A stretch of 64,000 bases of DNA from NCBI GenBank assembly GCA_010094025.1, contig ML991872.1, forward strand, positions 1 to 64,000, given 5' to 3'. Shown here in pieces: positions 22,832 through 34,993 of this stretch (position 1 is the first letter of the stretch; every line of letters starts with the position of its first letter). Source of the DNA: Viridothelium virens. Its lineage: Eukaryota; Ascomycota; Dothideomycetes; Trypetheliales; Trypetheliaceae. The position numbers and the translations under genes are program-made. A model generated the notes under the pieces. The model was given only the letters and a program-made list of their open reading frames with translations. It did not search any database and was not told the DNA's origin.

Positions 22832-24451
22832 ATGGCACTGTATCTCTCACTCTTCTTTTTCACTCTGTTTAGTGCGTCTAATGGACAACAGACCACTGCT
22901 CCTGTACCGATTACGCACATTACGGACAACCGAGGCCGTACTGCTCTGCTATGGTCATCCATTGGCTTAGCTCTTCTGACGTCGGTCTTACAGGGAATCA
23001 TCTCGACTGTCGTCCTCATCGCCGAAGAGCAGGACATGTGGACATTCCGCTTCAGGATCGCAAAGTTTGAGCACTGGTGGTGGACTGCCGTTGGCACTCT
23101 CCTAATGATGTCATTTGGTTTAATCGTTATCTCGTTCTTAGCTGGTAATAACAACGATTCGGTTGGAGTGTTGGCTCTGTCCACGGCAACTGCAATTGTT
23201 ATTGTTAGGTACGCAATTCCCTCATGGCGCCATCGGTACTACATCCAGAGCCGGTGGCTGGCTTGGACCGGCCCGAGTCGCACTGCCATATCGTACCGCT
23301 ATGGGCCTGTGTGCGGCACTGACCGACATTGGGAGAGACTCAGCAAGATGGTTCGACCAACCAGCGCAGCGCCGCCATCAGATGATTGGGGCCTGGCTTT
23401 GAAACCTCAGAAGGGAATAGCAGAGGACCCGACCGCGATCCTCAACGGCCTAGGGGAAATCAACTCCAGCATGATATTTGGCCAAAATTGGGAGATAGGG
23501 CCATGTGTCTACGATGACGGATTTCGAGGCGATTACAACATCAATTCATTGTCATTGTTGTGGGGTTCTGCAACAGGTTTCCGACCGCGGGTATCCCGAG
23601 CCATCAACAGCATGCCGCAATCTCTTTTAAAATCGAGACCTTTCACTATCGATGGTTACAACGGTGAGGGATTGTGTCTAGCTATGGGTATACTCGGACG
23701 AAATAAGGGATTACTACCAAGAGAAATCGTCTTCGACTCGGACGATAGCATAAAGCAGTCGCGAGGAGTCCGTCGAGAGAATGCGCTGAGAGGGACCATA
23801 AGTGAGCTTGAGAATACATCGAAGTGGGCACCAAGACCAAACAAGGTCATGCGCAGTTATTACAAAAGAGCCTTGGAGGAGCAGTATGGCTCTTTGCCCT
23901 CATCTTTCACAGCCGCGGCAACCGAGCTCGCACTTATATTTCTAGACTGTTCGCCCGCAGCCATCCAGCAGTGGCTATCATACAAGCTCGAGCAGCAGAG
24001 CTTGGAGGTCAACATTCAGATGTCTCGTCCAGCCAACTACAGTCTCGAGAATATTGCGGCTACGGAGAAGCAGTTGCAGACGCTGTACCGGGCTCAATAT
24101 GTGTCCATGATCCTGTCCATAAATTACTGGCCGCCAAGTGGAGTGAGTCGAGCCAGTCCTACGGAACGCCACCCAGTTTATCGTCCCGACCTGTACTGCT
24201 TCGCTTTGCTCTATCTTGCTGAAGGCGCTGTGCAGGAAGCCAAAGATGGGAAATGGCAAAAAGGCGCAGGAGCACTAAAGCCGGAATGGTGGGGCAAGGA
24301 CTGGGTTAAGGCTCGCCTGACGTTGGAAGCTTCCAGTCTGCAGGGCAATTGGCATGAGTGCGCTGCATGGCTTCTCGGCTTGAAGGGCTGGCCGACTGGC
24401 TTGGAGGATTGGCCGCACTGGCCGGTCGTTATTCACGAACCTGATAGCTGA
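22832..24451 (+). CDS. Conserved fungal membrane protein of unknown function
   Basis: Single exon, 539 aa. It opens with a hydrophobic segment that may be a signal peptide (MALYLSLFFFTLFSASNG). Three transmembrane helices follow in the first ~150 residues (LLWSSIGLALLTSVLQGIIS, WTAVGTLLMMSFGLIVISFL, VLALSTATAIVIVRYAI). The remaining ~390 residues form a soluble domain rich in Trp (DWGLALKPQK, NYWPPSGV, KPEWWGKDW, LKGWPTGLEDWPHW). I do not recognise a catalytic motif. The codon use and length look genuine and the frame is intact. Orphan-like fungal families of this plan are common in Pezizomycotina genomes. Confidence 0.75.
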   Translation: MALYLSLFFFTLFSASNGQQTTAPVPITHITDNRGRTALLWSSIGLALLTSVLQGIISTVVLIAEEQDMWTFRFRIAKFEHWWWTAVGTLLMMSFGLIVISFLAGNNNDSVGVLALSTATAIVIVRYAIPSWRHRYYIQSRWLAWTGPSRTAISYRYGPVCGTDRHWERLSKMVRPTSAAPPSDDWGLALKPQKGIAEDPTAILNGLGEINSSMIFGQNWEIGPCVYDDGFRGDYNINSLSLLWGSATGFRPRVSRAINSMPQSLLKSRPFTIDGYNGEGLCLAMGILGRNKGLLPREIVFDSDDSIKQSRGVRRENALRGTISELENTSKWAPRPNKVMRSYYKRALEEQYGSLPSSFTAAATELALIFLDCSPAAIQQWLSYKLEQQSLEVNIQMSRPANYSLENIAATEKQLQTLYRAQYVSMILSINYWPPSGVSRASPTERHPVYRPDLYCFALLYLAEGAVQEAKDGKWQKGAGALKPEWWGKDWVKARLTLEASSLQGNWHECAAWLLGLKGWPTGLEDWPHWPVVIHEPDS

Positions 24452-26348
24452 ACGTTCAATCCTGTCTGATTGAGCATGTGGATACGATTGATGCCTTTTA
24501 CAAACTCTTGGGGATTTCCCGAGGCTCTTGAGTTGGTATGTGAATGAAAGGGACGTTTAGATCTAGTCTGCACTGAACGCACGCAAGCTTATTTCCGTGT
24601 TTCGTGTGGACAGAATAATCGTCCGGTTAATCCATCTTTACCGACGTCGACTTGCAAGATGACGGATCTCTTCCTGCATCTGATGGCTCTACTCGCTCAT
24701 GCAAGCCAGTGCTTGCAAACCAGATCCAGGAAGCATTACCGTCTCCGACAGCTACGGAACGGCAAGCAGTTCGAGGACTCAGGAATGTCGAGCAAAACTA
24801 CTCATCGGGCAAAGAAGTGACTGCTATCCCTGAATTTAGCTACCACCGGCTTTGGTCCGATCGTGCTAGACCTGTTTGACAGTTTTCCAGGTCTTCCTTC
24901 TGGATCAGACTTTACTGGGTCGTGGGAATTGGGTGGGGGACTGCAAGGCCTAAACAAACAGATCCATGAAGGGCTCGTTGTCAGGAAGGGCTAGCGACTC
25001 CACCCCGGTCCGCTGTGAACGTAATGCTAAGCAGGTTTGCCAATGGCCAACTGCTCTTTTTCCCGTTCCTTCACAGCACATAAGGTGTAGTTACAGATCG
25101 GCTTTCTTAACGAGCCTGCGATTCTTGGAAGATAATGCACTCTGCTATCAGCCAGACCCTTGTCATGCTATCCATGGGACACGCTTGCGTGCTGTAGAAT
25201 TACTCGTGTAAGACTCTTTCCAGAGAACTGTAAGCGGCTCCAGGCAGACACTCCCAAGCACACCAGTCGAGCTAATGCTTTTATTGAGTATTTTGTCTGA
25301 TATCTACTTATGCATGAAGGGTTAATTTGCAATTCAGATGACATAGTCTCTTGCACTTCATTTGGCTTCGTCCTTCTTTGGCTGGTAGCTTTCTGCTTAA
25401 GAAGCGGTCTAGATAATTTAGTATTTGCTGACGCAGCTTTTGCCTCTTCGCCATTATTTTAACGCGTCGTATTGAGCTTCAAGCTACCTCCGATCCTTCG
25501 TAGCATTGCCTGGCATACTTCCAAGCAGAATCAGTCCTTTTTAGCCACAACTCCACGCTACCTTTTCTATGGAACGTCGCAAGAACGTAGCGCGTCAAAA
25601 TGAGCCAGACCGCCTACCAAGCTTCAGCGACGAAGCACTGTCGGAATAGGCTTGGTTAAATTGTTGGAGAAGTCGATCAGAGCCGGGCGAATCCTACCTC
25701 AGCTGGCTCTAAGGGATCCTTGCCGACCTGGAAAGTGCATAACAAAAGATCAGCTGTTGTGTAGGGTCGAGAATGAGGTTCGATAACCTACATGGTACCT
25801 ACACTTTGACGCCGACGTCGCATTCGATGATCGAAGCCCCGACTACGCTGAAAATTTTCAGTTCGTCAGGTAAATAAGAAAAATGAGCGGAAGCATGGAC
25901 TGGCAAACGAGGTCTTGACTACTCAAAGGGGAGACAAGGAAAGTGCGAAGGAGAGTGACTTCTAGCACAGTCACCTGTACGTGTAGGGTATGCTAGCTCA
26001 CGGATAGTGAACGCTGTACATTTCGGGTATGTCTTGAGCTTTCTAGACATGATGGAGGTAAAGATTGGTGCTCGTCTTTGGTAGATCGAAAAATTCTCTC
26101 AACTGATGGTAGGGCTCGTTACCAAGCTACATCTTAATTGACTTCGTTCAGCTTCAGACTTGGATCTTGCCGTGCAAAATGATCTCAAGCCGGCACGCAG
26201 CGTAAAGTTTAAGGGTCGCTATTAGTACTATGAGTAGTGCACTAGTCTTACATGCCTGCGTTTCATCCAGAAGTAATCATCCAGCATATTTACCTGTATT
26301 TCCTTGAAACATCTAAAATTGCCTCCGACGCCCCGTCATTCATAATCA
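24452..26348. other. Long gene-poor region
   Basis: 1.9 kb with no supportable gene on either strand. The longest ORFs are about 80 codons and resemble nothing known. I saw no terminal repeats that would mark an element. Confidence 0.5.
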
Positions 26349-27656
26349 TTAGACGTGATAATTGTGGTATGTCTCCATTAACTCAAGCGGTAGCTTTGCT
26401 GACTCCTCCGAGTATTTGTGACGAATATAGCGGTGATTGAAAGGGATCTCATCGCTGGTGTCGTGCTTTCGTAGACTCCTAGCGCTGTAATTTTCTTGCA
26501 ATGTCGAAAGTTTGAGGGTCGCCCAGGTCATATTTGGCGACTGGGGCGGAGTTGGCTTGAATACAGATGTGCCACATCTTAAGAGACTGCGCATTGGGGG
26601 TAGGCAAGCCGCGATGAGATACATGGTCGGCTCGACAAGGCTCAATATGGTGGCAACGGTTCCTAACTCTGCCACGGATGATACGATTAGCATTTGGGTT
26701 GACTGCCTTTAGAATTTCTAGTTCATGTCGAAAAAGGGACTGCTTTGTAACATACTGTATCCACTGTCGTTCAGCCCTTTCAGATAAACAGCCCACCTTG
26801 CGACCGAACCAGCAAGCCCGATTGACCCTGTTGAAAAGGTGAGGACCAATCCTACCCTCTTCGCGAGACTGATATTCAATTTCCATAAGGTCCGGATTGG
26901 CAGCACCAGCATCACAATGTCTGTCGCTATGTGCGGTGGGTTGTAGGCAAGCGACAAGGCCGTGGTATTAATACATTTATTGCTTGGGTCTTCACCCGTT
27001 AAGGCGTAAGAGCTCCAGTAATATGAGGGAGGTACGCAAATGAGAATCGAGGCAATCGTGAATGCGATACAGTTAGCCACAAGGAATACCGCGACCATCC
27101 AAGTGACGATACAAAGGCGCCGCTGAACGAAGATGCGGAGGTAGAGTGCACAGATTGAAAGCTTCGGGAACGCTGTTGCGAGACTGTAGAAGACTGCTCC
27201 TATGTAGCCAGCTTTGGCGCCGACGATAGTCTCTGAGATCAATCGAGCATGGTCATTGGGAGAACTGATTACGGCAATGTTTGCTTTCGACAAGACTGTC
27301 GCGCTTGGTCAGCCAATTTTCCTGGTGGATCTCCAGAAAGCTCATATAGCTCTTGATCTCTTACCTATCCAAGTTGTCGCTACTACTATATTAGAGATGA
27401 GTCCTAGCAGGACGAACACGTCGTCCCATCCAAACCAATGGAATACCCTCAAGCCATCACCACTCGATCGCCATTGGGAGATGAAACGTAAAACGGTGAA
27501 AACGATGGCAAGTACTAACAAGGCAATTGACCAGTACATTTGGATCTGCGTGTCATGGATCTGCTGCACGCTAGTTTCGGACATGTGGAAAATAAAGTAA
27601 TCTTCAATGAGAGGTCTCGCAACCGGCGAGCATGTTGTGAAAGGGTCAACACTCAA
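26349..27656 (-). pseudogene. PTH11/rhodopsin-like fungal integral membrane receptor, apparently degraded
   Basis: The minus strand encodes helices of the fungal rhodopsin-like domain: MYWSIALLVLAIVFTVLRF with DDVFVLLGLISNIVVATTW (27656-27365), then AGYIGAVFYSLATAFPKLSI, ALYLRIF, MVAVFLVANCIAFTIASIL, the loop with CIN, IATDIVMLVLPIRTLWKL and VGLVLTFSTGSIGLAGSVAR. Near 26600 come ILSLVEPTMYLIAACLPPMRSL and the RHKYSEES tail. A likely donor lies at 27364, but no acceptor restores the frame cleanly. Two stops (TAG, TAA) lie in frame near 26722-26735, between FFDMN and QMLIVSSVAELG. It is therefore probably a pseudogene, though an unusual splice cannot be excluded. Such receptors sense external cues such as surfaces or lipids. 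Confidence 0.65.
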
Positions 27657-28651
27657 GACTGATATATTGGCAAGGACGAGATAATAGGGAATCGGCAGCC
27701 CAGAACCTCCTCAGAGCTAGTGATAAGAGCCATTCCTGATTTCCAAAAGCTGGTATAAGGCTGCATGATCCATTTGATTCTTGATTTCACCTACCAGTGG
27801 TGTGGTTCAAAAATTCTTGACCGGCGTCTCTCAAGCGAAGATTGGCGTCCAGGATATCTCAGCTCCCCTTGAAAAGGTCCAAATGGAGGGACGGTAATTC
27901 GCTCATTGCCTTAAGGCGATTTTTTGATTCCTGGAGAATCTACTCAGGATTGACGCTAAAGTACTCGGGAGTGTACGGAGGAGTCCCAGTGTATTTTGCT
28001 AGAGATCTTTTGACTTTAGCAGGAGCATTATCTCCACATCCATAGATATTAGGGAGCTGCAATCGTGATTGGAAGGGAAGGATCGGCTCTTTTCACCGCA
28101 CCCTGTACAGCTGCGCCACCAACATTTGTCTCCTCTTGACCCTTGCAGATAGGTAATGGAACATGCGTTTAATCTATTTGCGGCAGGGACTCGACTGCTC
28201 TTAGTCTTTGGCGTATCTCCTCTGAATCAGTAAGAAAACCTTATTCCCTGGGACCTGCTGAAGCGCATCTTATGCCCTTCACTGCAGGAGATCGATGAAA
28301 TCTAAAACGTGCGCAAGAACTTTCCGACGATATTGCGAGAAAGGGACTGTTGGAGGACCATTTGCAAAGTGATATACAGCGCTCGTGGCTGAGAGCAGAT
28401 CAGGCCTACGGTTTCTGGAACGGAACTTGAATCCTGAGTCGATACTTCTACTATTGCATGACCTAGACCGCTAAACTGCGTTGTGTCTCGTCTCATCTTC
28501 CGAAGCTCTGGTACATGCAGGGTGACACGTGCAAAGGAATCGGGATCGCAGCTCCACCGCTCTTCAATGTGCTCAAAGCTCCAAGATCTTCCGCTTTCGG
28601 ACGGTTGAGCTCACGCAAGGACCAACGAGCGGCGATGCATGGGATCACGTC
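27657..28651. other. Intergenic region
   Basis: 995 bases. No ORF above about 70 codons with recognisable features. It lies upstream of the receptor pseudogene and downstream of the small Gly/Ser/Tyr protein gene. Confidence 0.45.
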
Positions 28652-29076
28652 CTAAGACTTCCTCCCGTTTCCGCCATTGTACCTCGAGTACCCGCTACCA
28701 CTGTTGTAGTAATTGGAGCCGTTTGGATTCGAGTAGTAATAGCTACCGTCGCTAAGAGCGGTAAGACAATGGTCAGTGAGTATATTGGAATAGTACGCAA
28801 TTTGAACCTCCACTGGCTCATAAACAAGACTTGCGATGACTTACGTGTTGCTGTAATGGTAGCTATTGCTCGTCCCGGAACCATAGTCGCGGCTGCAATA
28901 ATGATTTCCCTGGGCGTTGTGAGTACAAGTCTCGACGATCCCGGAGGGTTGTTTTGACATACTTGGCTATTAGTGCCGCTGCCGGTGTACTGATAACCAC
29001 CGCCGCTGCCCTGAGAGGTAGAGTTGGATTGAGATCCGTTGGATTGAGATCCGCTGGATTGGGATGCGTTAGCCAT
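28652..29076 (-). CDS. Small Gly/Ser/Asn/Tyr-rich protein
   Basis: Three exons (29076-28963, 28909-28845, 28751-28652) with introns of 53 and 93 bases and canonical ends give 92 aa. The N-terminal third has repeats of SQSNGS. The rest carries Tyr/Ser/Gly/Asn motifs: GGYQYTGSGTNSQ, HYCSRDYGSGTSNSYHYSNT, then DGSYYYSNPNGSNYYNSGSG. The splice model is supported because it recreates the YYYSNPNGSxYYNSGSG motif that I recall from small hypothetical proteins across Pezizomycotina. There is no signal peptide. Low-complexity Tyr/Gly composition suggests a disordered, perhaps condensate-forming protein, which is inference. The function is unknown. Confidence 0.75.
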
Positions 29077-29435
29077 GACTGTCACTCAAGTCTGAGAGTC
29101 AATTGTTTCTGCAAAGCTGTTTGTATGGGTGAAAAGTACGGAGTAAGGGTTCGAGGATTGCGAGAAGTTTTATGGAGGCCACCATTGTGAGATATAGAGG
29201 CAAGAGCAAGGACCAGCGGCCAAAGTGGGGTGTTCATGATCACGAAGTACTGTACGGGCGTCAAGTCTATCCCAGTGCATACCTAAATGGAAATTAGGTA
29301 CAGGGAGGTAACCTTGCTTGGTCACACAGCGGTGATCTATGCACTCTCACGTCTTCTATGCAGGCGCCGACTATGGCAGTCACACGTTCCCACACACTCG
29401 TTCTGAAGGGATGAGTCAGTGAGGCCAGACTAACT
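29077..29435. other. Intergenic region
   Basis: 359 bases between the small protein gene and the 3' end of the next membrane protein gene. Nothing further is seen. Confidence 0.4.
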
Positions 29436-31004
29436 TCATGCATTACTATTACCACTAGCTGAATAATGAACAAGTTCGTGGGAAACGTGGGATTCCAGCC
29501 CCTCTTTTGCACCCAAACGACTGAAAGGTATCATCGCGAAAGTTCCTCCAAATACCAAAAGTATGAAAACTCCCAGTGCCAACAGCATGTAAGCCCAATT
29601 CCCTGCACTTCCATTCCCGATGGTATAGCCGTTCAGAGTGAAAATGACCGTAGCAGCACCCAAGATGGAGAATTGGATGAACCATACAATAGCAGCAAAA
29701 AGCCGAGACGCAAATAGAAGCTGGTGGAGATTGGATGTTTGACTATCACGCTGCGAACAAGATGGCGGGTCGTAGCTCCTGAAAAATTGAAGTAAATTGA
29801 TCTCATCGCGTTTGCTCGGTCTGGCGTGCTCTCTCTCTGGCTCATAGTTCTCGTCTCGATTCGTGCGCCTCTGCATAGATGTTTCGGGGCCTTGCCGATC
29901 TTCGTGGGGGATCCAGACATGCTCTAGGACTGCCCCCAAGGGCTGTACCAGTAAGATCAGTGGAACTAGCTGACCAAAGGTCCAGGCGCTCTCTTCTTCG
30001 CCGGTTGTTTGCATGTTTTGAGCTCTTGGGATTACGATCTCCATCGTCCCGAAGGCGAGGCCGAGCGCAGAGAGCCAAACGGAGGCCGAGAAAGAGGCTC
30101 CCACTTCGAGCAGCGCAGTCAAGGGTAGGTAAATAGATAATGCTGTACGGAACAACCAGAGCCAATTCCATTTGCGCCTCTTTGCGTATTGCTTCGCTAG
30201 AGAGCTAACCATCTTCTCCAGAAGCCAGTCCAATGGATATCGAACATAGCGATAGAAGACTCTTCTGGACCAGTTGAAGAGCGCCCCAACTTTCCATATG
30301 TAGCTCACAATCAGGATAAGGAAACCAAGAACAGCGTCTGGATTAACTCCATCACCCCAGGTTCTGAACCAGAAGCAATGCGCTGGGATGCCCCATCCCG
30401 TATGGTCAGCAGGCATGCTGTTCCAAAACTCAATGCCCCAGTCGTTGCTCGCTGTAGGTATCAGGCCAATAACTAGAAGCACCAACAGCGTCGCCATCCC
30501 AGCGAGTCGCCACGCTTTTAGCGCTTTGCGATTGTGTAAATAGGTTGCCAAGATCGTGAGAGCGGAAAGATGGACGCTGCTGGACATCCATGCGAGATAA
30601 AGTACGGTCTGGAAGTGATAGACAGAAATACTCTGTTGTATCAGGCCATTGAAGCCAGCTCCCATGATCGCAATTCCGGTCACGATTTGCTGATCGCTGA
30701 GCGCCAGGGTTGCTGCACGTAAAGTGGCATGAAGGCGTGACTTTCTTGGATGGAAGGGCTTGACCCGGAGAATAACAATATCGACTGGACCGAGGAGATC
30801 TTCATCAATCTGGCCACCAATGTATGCAAGGAGGACTGCCGTGAGAGTAATGTACGCACTAAGCAAGAAAGCAAGAATGACCTGGTGCTGTCAACACTCA
30901 AGAGAGCTGGGAAGACGGACAACGCAACCCACGCCTTGGCCAGAAATCTCAGTGTCTGGTTTTGAGACAGCTCCAGAGATAAGTAGGCTGGAACAATCAG
31001 GCAT
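29436..31004 (-). CDS. Multi-pass fungal membrane protein of unknown function
   Basis: Two exons (31004-30933, 30881-29436) with a 51-base intron give 505 aa. The start is the ATG at 31004. It begins MPDCSSLLISGAVSKPDTEI and the intron joins GQG to VILAFLLSAYITL. The GxGV...AFLL pattern and the DPD-like start are typical of a large Pezizomycotina family with 8-9 helices. Hydrophobic segments include IVTGIAIMGAGFNGLI, VLYLAWMSSSVHLSALTILATYL, GMATLLVLLVIGLIP, AVLGFLILIVSYIWKVG, YLPLTALLEVGASFSASVWL, LVPLILLVQPLGAVL, and two near the C-terminus. A charged loop rich in Arg and Glu (about residues 365-410) faces one side. No function is assigned to the family. Confidence 0.8.
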
Positions 31005-31816
31005 GACCTCCGCCGTTGATTAAGAAACGTATGTAGAATAAAGAGCGAATCCCACAGACTTCAAGTAAATGGATAAGATCTAGAAAAAGAAGCATTGAAG
31101 GTACGAAGAAGCACGTTATTCGAAAACCGGAAATGACGTTATGGCACCCAGACTTACGTTCAATCTGTAGACGGTTAAGGTAGTCACCCTAGAATGACAT
31201 CGATATTGACCATGCCTTCATCCAGCGAGATTCTGAGTAATTGCAATACATCTACTGGCGCTGGCGAACTCCTTGATCAAGCTTCGTGGCACCGCGCAAC
31301 TGACGGAGATGATAGGTTCTGAGAACTGGGTTGAAGCGAGAGCGCCCTGCGCTACTACAAAGCTGTGGTCAGCAGGCGTCATAACACTCAGATCTAGGAC
31401 TTGTATGACGAAAGACGATATCACGAAGAATGTGATGAGAACCTCAGAGTCAAGAAGTTGAGAAGAAAGAGTCAAACACAGTACGGCTCTATGAGAGGAA
31501 GCTGTGGTTGCAGGGATATTGCAGATCACAATTTTCGTGAACAGCAGGGGAAAATATATGCAACCTCAAAGACACAGTTCACGCCGTCATTCAGATACAG
31601 AGGCGCATTCCCCAGCGACTACTTTTCTTTGAATTGCCAGGAGATGAGCGCGACTTTCACGGTTCGCCTTAAGTTCTATTGTGGACAATAGGGCTGCACC
31701 ACGTATTCATTGACTACTTTTCCCTTTATTGGGGAGTACTCTTCGATGAAGATAAAATTCCAAAAGCACCCTATCACACCCTGCCTGTGGCGAAATCTTG
31801 CCGTGCTATACTTGTA
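31005..31816. other. Intergenic region upstream of the membrane protein and downstream of TEL2
   Basis: 812 bases. A 103-codon minus-strand ORF at 31529-31218 has one hydrophobic stretch but no splice or family support, so I leave it uncalled. Confidence 0.4.
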
Positions 31817-34800
31817 TCATAACGTGACCATATCTCCCAGTAGCAACCTTTGAAACTTGCTCACAATCTCGTCTATCCTCGTCAAAACACCAGCCGCCAG
31901 CATGCCAATTCTTTCCTCTTCCTTTCTGTTCTTGCCCGTATCTCCTTTTGGTCCCATCTCCAATCCAATTGCGCCTTTTCCATTTAATGCCTCGAAGACT
32001 CCTTCAACCCAGACCTGCATTTCTAGAATCTCCTTTCCCATCTCCGTACATATTCTCCTGCCTCCATCAGTCACTGCATCTTCACCGGCATTGAGGTCCA
32101 AAATCATGAGTACGGAGAACAGAAGTGCTTCGAGAACGTTCTCGTCTTTGACAGCATAGCTTCTTAGGCAAAGGAGGAGATCGAAGAACTCCGAAGTCAT
32201 TGAAGGAAGGGACGGAGACGAAGGACCAGCAGCATGCAAAATGAGAGCCAGAGTGCGAAGGTATAGCGGAAGAAGGTGGGGAGAGGATTGAATCGACTTG
32301 CCGCCACTGAAGAATGAGCATTAGCGATTGTCGTATCGAAAGGAAGAAACATTCATACTAAGCCTGCAACGTCATCTGAAATCTTCCCGCCAACGGGAAG
32401 AAAAGACTATCCGCCACGATTCTCCCCAGTTCATTACTCACAGGCTTCTTCCTCTTCTTCTCGACATCCATCCTACTCGAGAAAGTCCGCACCTTCAACG
32501 CATTCGGCCCCGACAATTTATCCGCCGCACTCAACGCCATCGGTTCCATCATATCCCTCTCCAACCGCTTCGACTCCCTCTCCACCGGATCCTCCACCCC
32601 ACCATAAAGCCGATGAAACCTCTCCGGCAACTTCTTCGACGGAAACGCCTCCTTCATCTCCCCCACCCGTCCCACCAACTCCTCCCCATTCTCCAACCCC
32701 GCCAGCTCTCTCGCCCCAAGCCCCGTCGCGCTCAAAATCGCTCCCCGCTGACTAATCGAATAATCCCCCTCGAAAAACGCCTTCGCGAACCAGCGTCCCA
32801 TCTCCTGTGGCTGCGCCACCAACACAGCGACCAGGCTCTGCAGCCGCAGCGTCGCGAAGTCCTCGAGTTCGAAGTGGTCGCCCAGACCGGCGAAGAGGTT
32901 CGCAAGCTCCACCACGTGGTCGCTGACTTCCTTGCCGAAGTGCGTCTTGCGTCGGATGAGGGAAGGGGCGGTGCGCAGGGCGAGGACGTGGCGGTCGTGC
33001 GATTCGGAATCGCGGAGGGCGGTGATGAGGTCGCGGATGTAGACGGGAGCAGAGGGCCGGTTGCGGCTGACGACGGTGGGATCTTCGTCGTCGTCGGAGG
33101 GGTCGGAATCGGGTTTTGCGTACGGGATGAGGTCGTCATCTTCGGCTTCGTTTTCGTCCTCGTCGTCGACGATCTGGATTTTGGAGGTTGATGGCTTCTG
33201 GACGGCAGTCTTTGGCGCGTGTGTTGTTGATTGATTCTTGCTGGTCTTTTGAGTGGGTTTGTGTGCAGGCTTAGCCACAAGCTCGGTGCCTGTGAGAGCA
33301 GCCTCAGACTTCGGCCATTTTGACTCGAGGAAATCTTCGATGTCAGTGGCATCTCCCACTTTATCTTGGACAGAGGTCAACTGCTGATACCACTTCGCTT
33401 CATCCGTGTCTAGTTCATCCACGTCGAAGTTCAGCCTGGTCCCTGCTTTGTCAACTAGCTGAGATATTGCTGTACCCACGACCATGCCAAGGAAGCGTGC
33501 ACGTGATGATGTTGCGTTCAACCGATTCGAGATACTGGTAGTGTGGATACTGGATCGCGCGATAGTAAAGAGGAACATGGGGTATTTCCGGTGTACATAG
33601 CCCGCACTGAGCAGGATGACTTGAGCTAAAGATTCTTGAGCAAACGAAGGAGTGTGCTTGATGTAGAGTTTATCTCCGAAGCGTCTTATGCTCCTTTCCA
33701 TGACTTGCTGCGTTCTGTCTGTGGGGACTTGGTTACTTCTAAACTAGAGAAAGATGTAGTAGACCTACCTTCATCATCAGAGATCATTGCAAACATGACT
33801 CTCAAAGAGAATGTGGAATCATCATAAAATCTCGATCCCTCTTGGACAAGCCTTTCGACTAGATGATCTCGTAAGCTCTCATTAGTACCGATGAGCAAAG
33901 AAAGGAGGCCGGCAGCGCCAGATACATCATGTTGTTTTGTCTCATTACTGGAGAAGTTCTCCGCAAGGATAGAAACCGTGGTATCTATGAATTGAAGCTG
34001 CTCATGTGGACGCAATTTTTGCACAAGAGTGCCGATAGCAGTCCGAGGCTGCAAGTTCGTCATCTCATACGATTTCAGCAATTCCCGTATCACATCATCT
34101 ATATGGTCAGGACAAGAAGCTTTTGGAGATTTCCGGCTAGCAGACTTACTTGGATAGCCCATGCTCAGAGATTTTCCAGTAAACTGAGCCAGCATCTTCT
34201 CTATACCAGCATTGCTGCGAATTGTATCATCCTGAGGCACACGCAAGAGCGTATCTGCGAGTTGCCGACCGAGCCAGCCGGCATACTGGGAGCCACTCGC
34301 GATCCAGCTTGTTGATAACGGAGTCTTCAAAGCCTCGATGGAATCCTCAGCTTGAGCGGCGATGGAGACTATTTTTCCGGAAGCCCGCAAATCAACAACC
34401 TCTTTCCAGAATATTGTCCGCTTTGTCTGGTCTTTGTCATAATAGAGACACGCTATCATAAGATCGTCGTACAAGCTGCCAAGGACTTCTTGAAGGACAT
34501 CGAGAAGCTCACTAATCGCTTGTCTTCGCAATTCTTCATGTCTAGCTTCTGCAACTAGCAGCTTTAATCGACTAACAACGCTTCCAATACCTAGCAAGCT
34601 TCTCAGACATTCTATAAGCGCATGTTTCAGAGAATCCTGATTGAATGACTTGGAACGCTTCAAAGCCTCGGACTCGAATGTCGACCAGTAGCTTGGGATG
34701 ATATCATTCACAAGCAAATGTACTATTTGCGTAGTCCTCGGCTCTGGAATGCGGATATTGAAGTCATTCTTACGCTCTCGTGTGCTTTTGAGGTATTTTA

Positions 34801-34993
34801 GGACCGTGAAGAGCTCCTCAGGTCTGGCGCCATCTTTTAGAATCCTAAGCGCAATCTCTGGAGAGGATACTTTGAGCTCGGCCCTCTGGTCTCTTTCATG
34901 CGCATGCGCGTGCGTGTTGGGCGTGGGCTGAGAGTCTTCTAGTTTCTTTCGGATAGTCACAGTGCTCACCGGCTTCAACAGGTCATCATCCAT
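31817..34993 (-). CDS. TEL2: Telomere length regulation protein Tel2 (TELO2)
   Basis: Four exons (34993-34150, 34098-33769, 33718-32359, 32306-31817) give about 1007 aa. The introns are 51, 50 and 52 bases. The conserved Tel2 C-terminal domain is clear at about residues 615-740: APVYIRDLITALRDSES, RTAPSLIRRKTHFGKE, then LADLFAGL-like NLFAGLGDHFELEDF and the GDYSISQRGAILSATGLGAR block. An acidic disordered segment (IVDDEDENEAEDDD) precedes it. Helical repeats fill the rest. Tel2 forms the TTT complex with Tti1 and Tti2, which matures PIKK kinases (TOR, ATM/Tel1, ATR/Mec1) with Hsp90-R2TP. The first intron is a multiple of three with no stop, so retention would add 17 residues. It is divergent from UBA3. 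Confidence 0.92.

Noticed and set aside
31218-31529. 103-codon minus-strand ORF with one hydrophobic stretch
   Set aside because: No family resemblance and no splice link to the membrane protein gene at 31004. It is probably chance.
32328-33191. 287-codon plus-strand ORF
   Set aside because: Antisense to TEL2 exon 3 with biased Arg/Leu/His then Val/Gly composition. TEL2 is the real gene.
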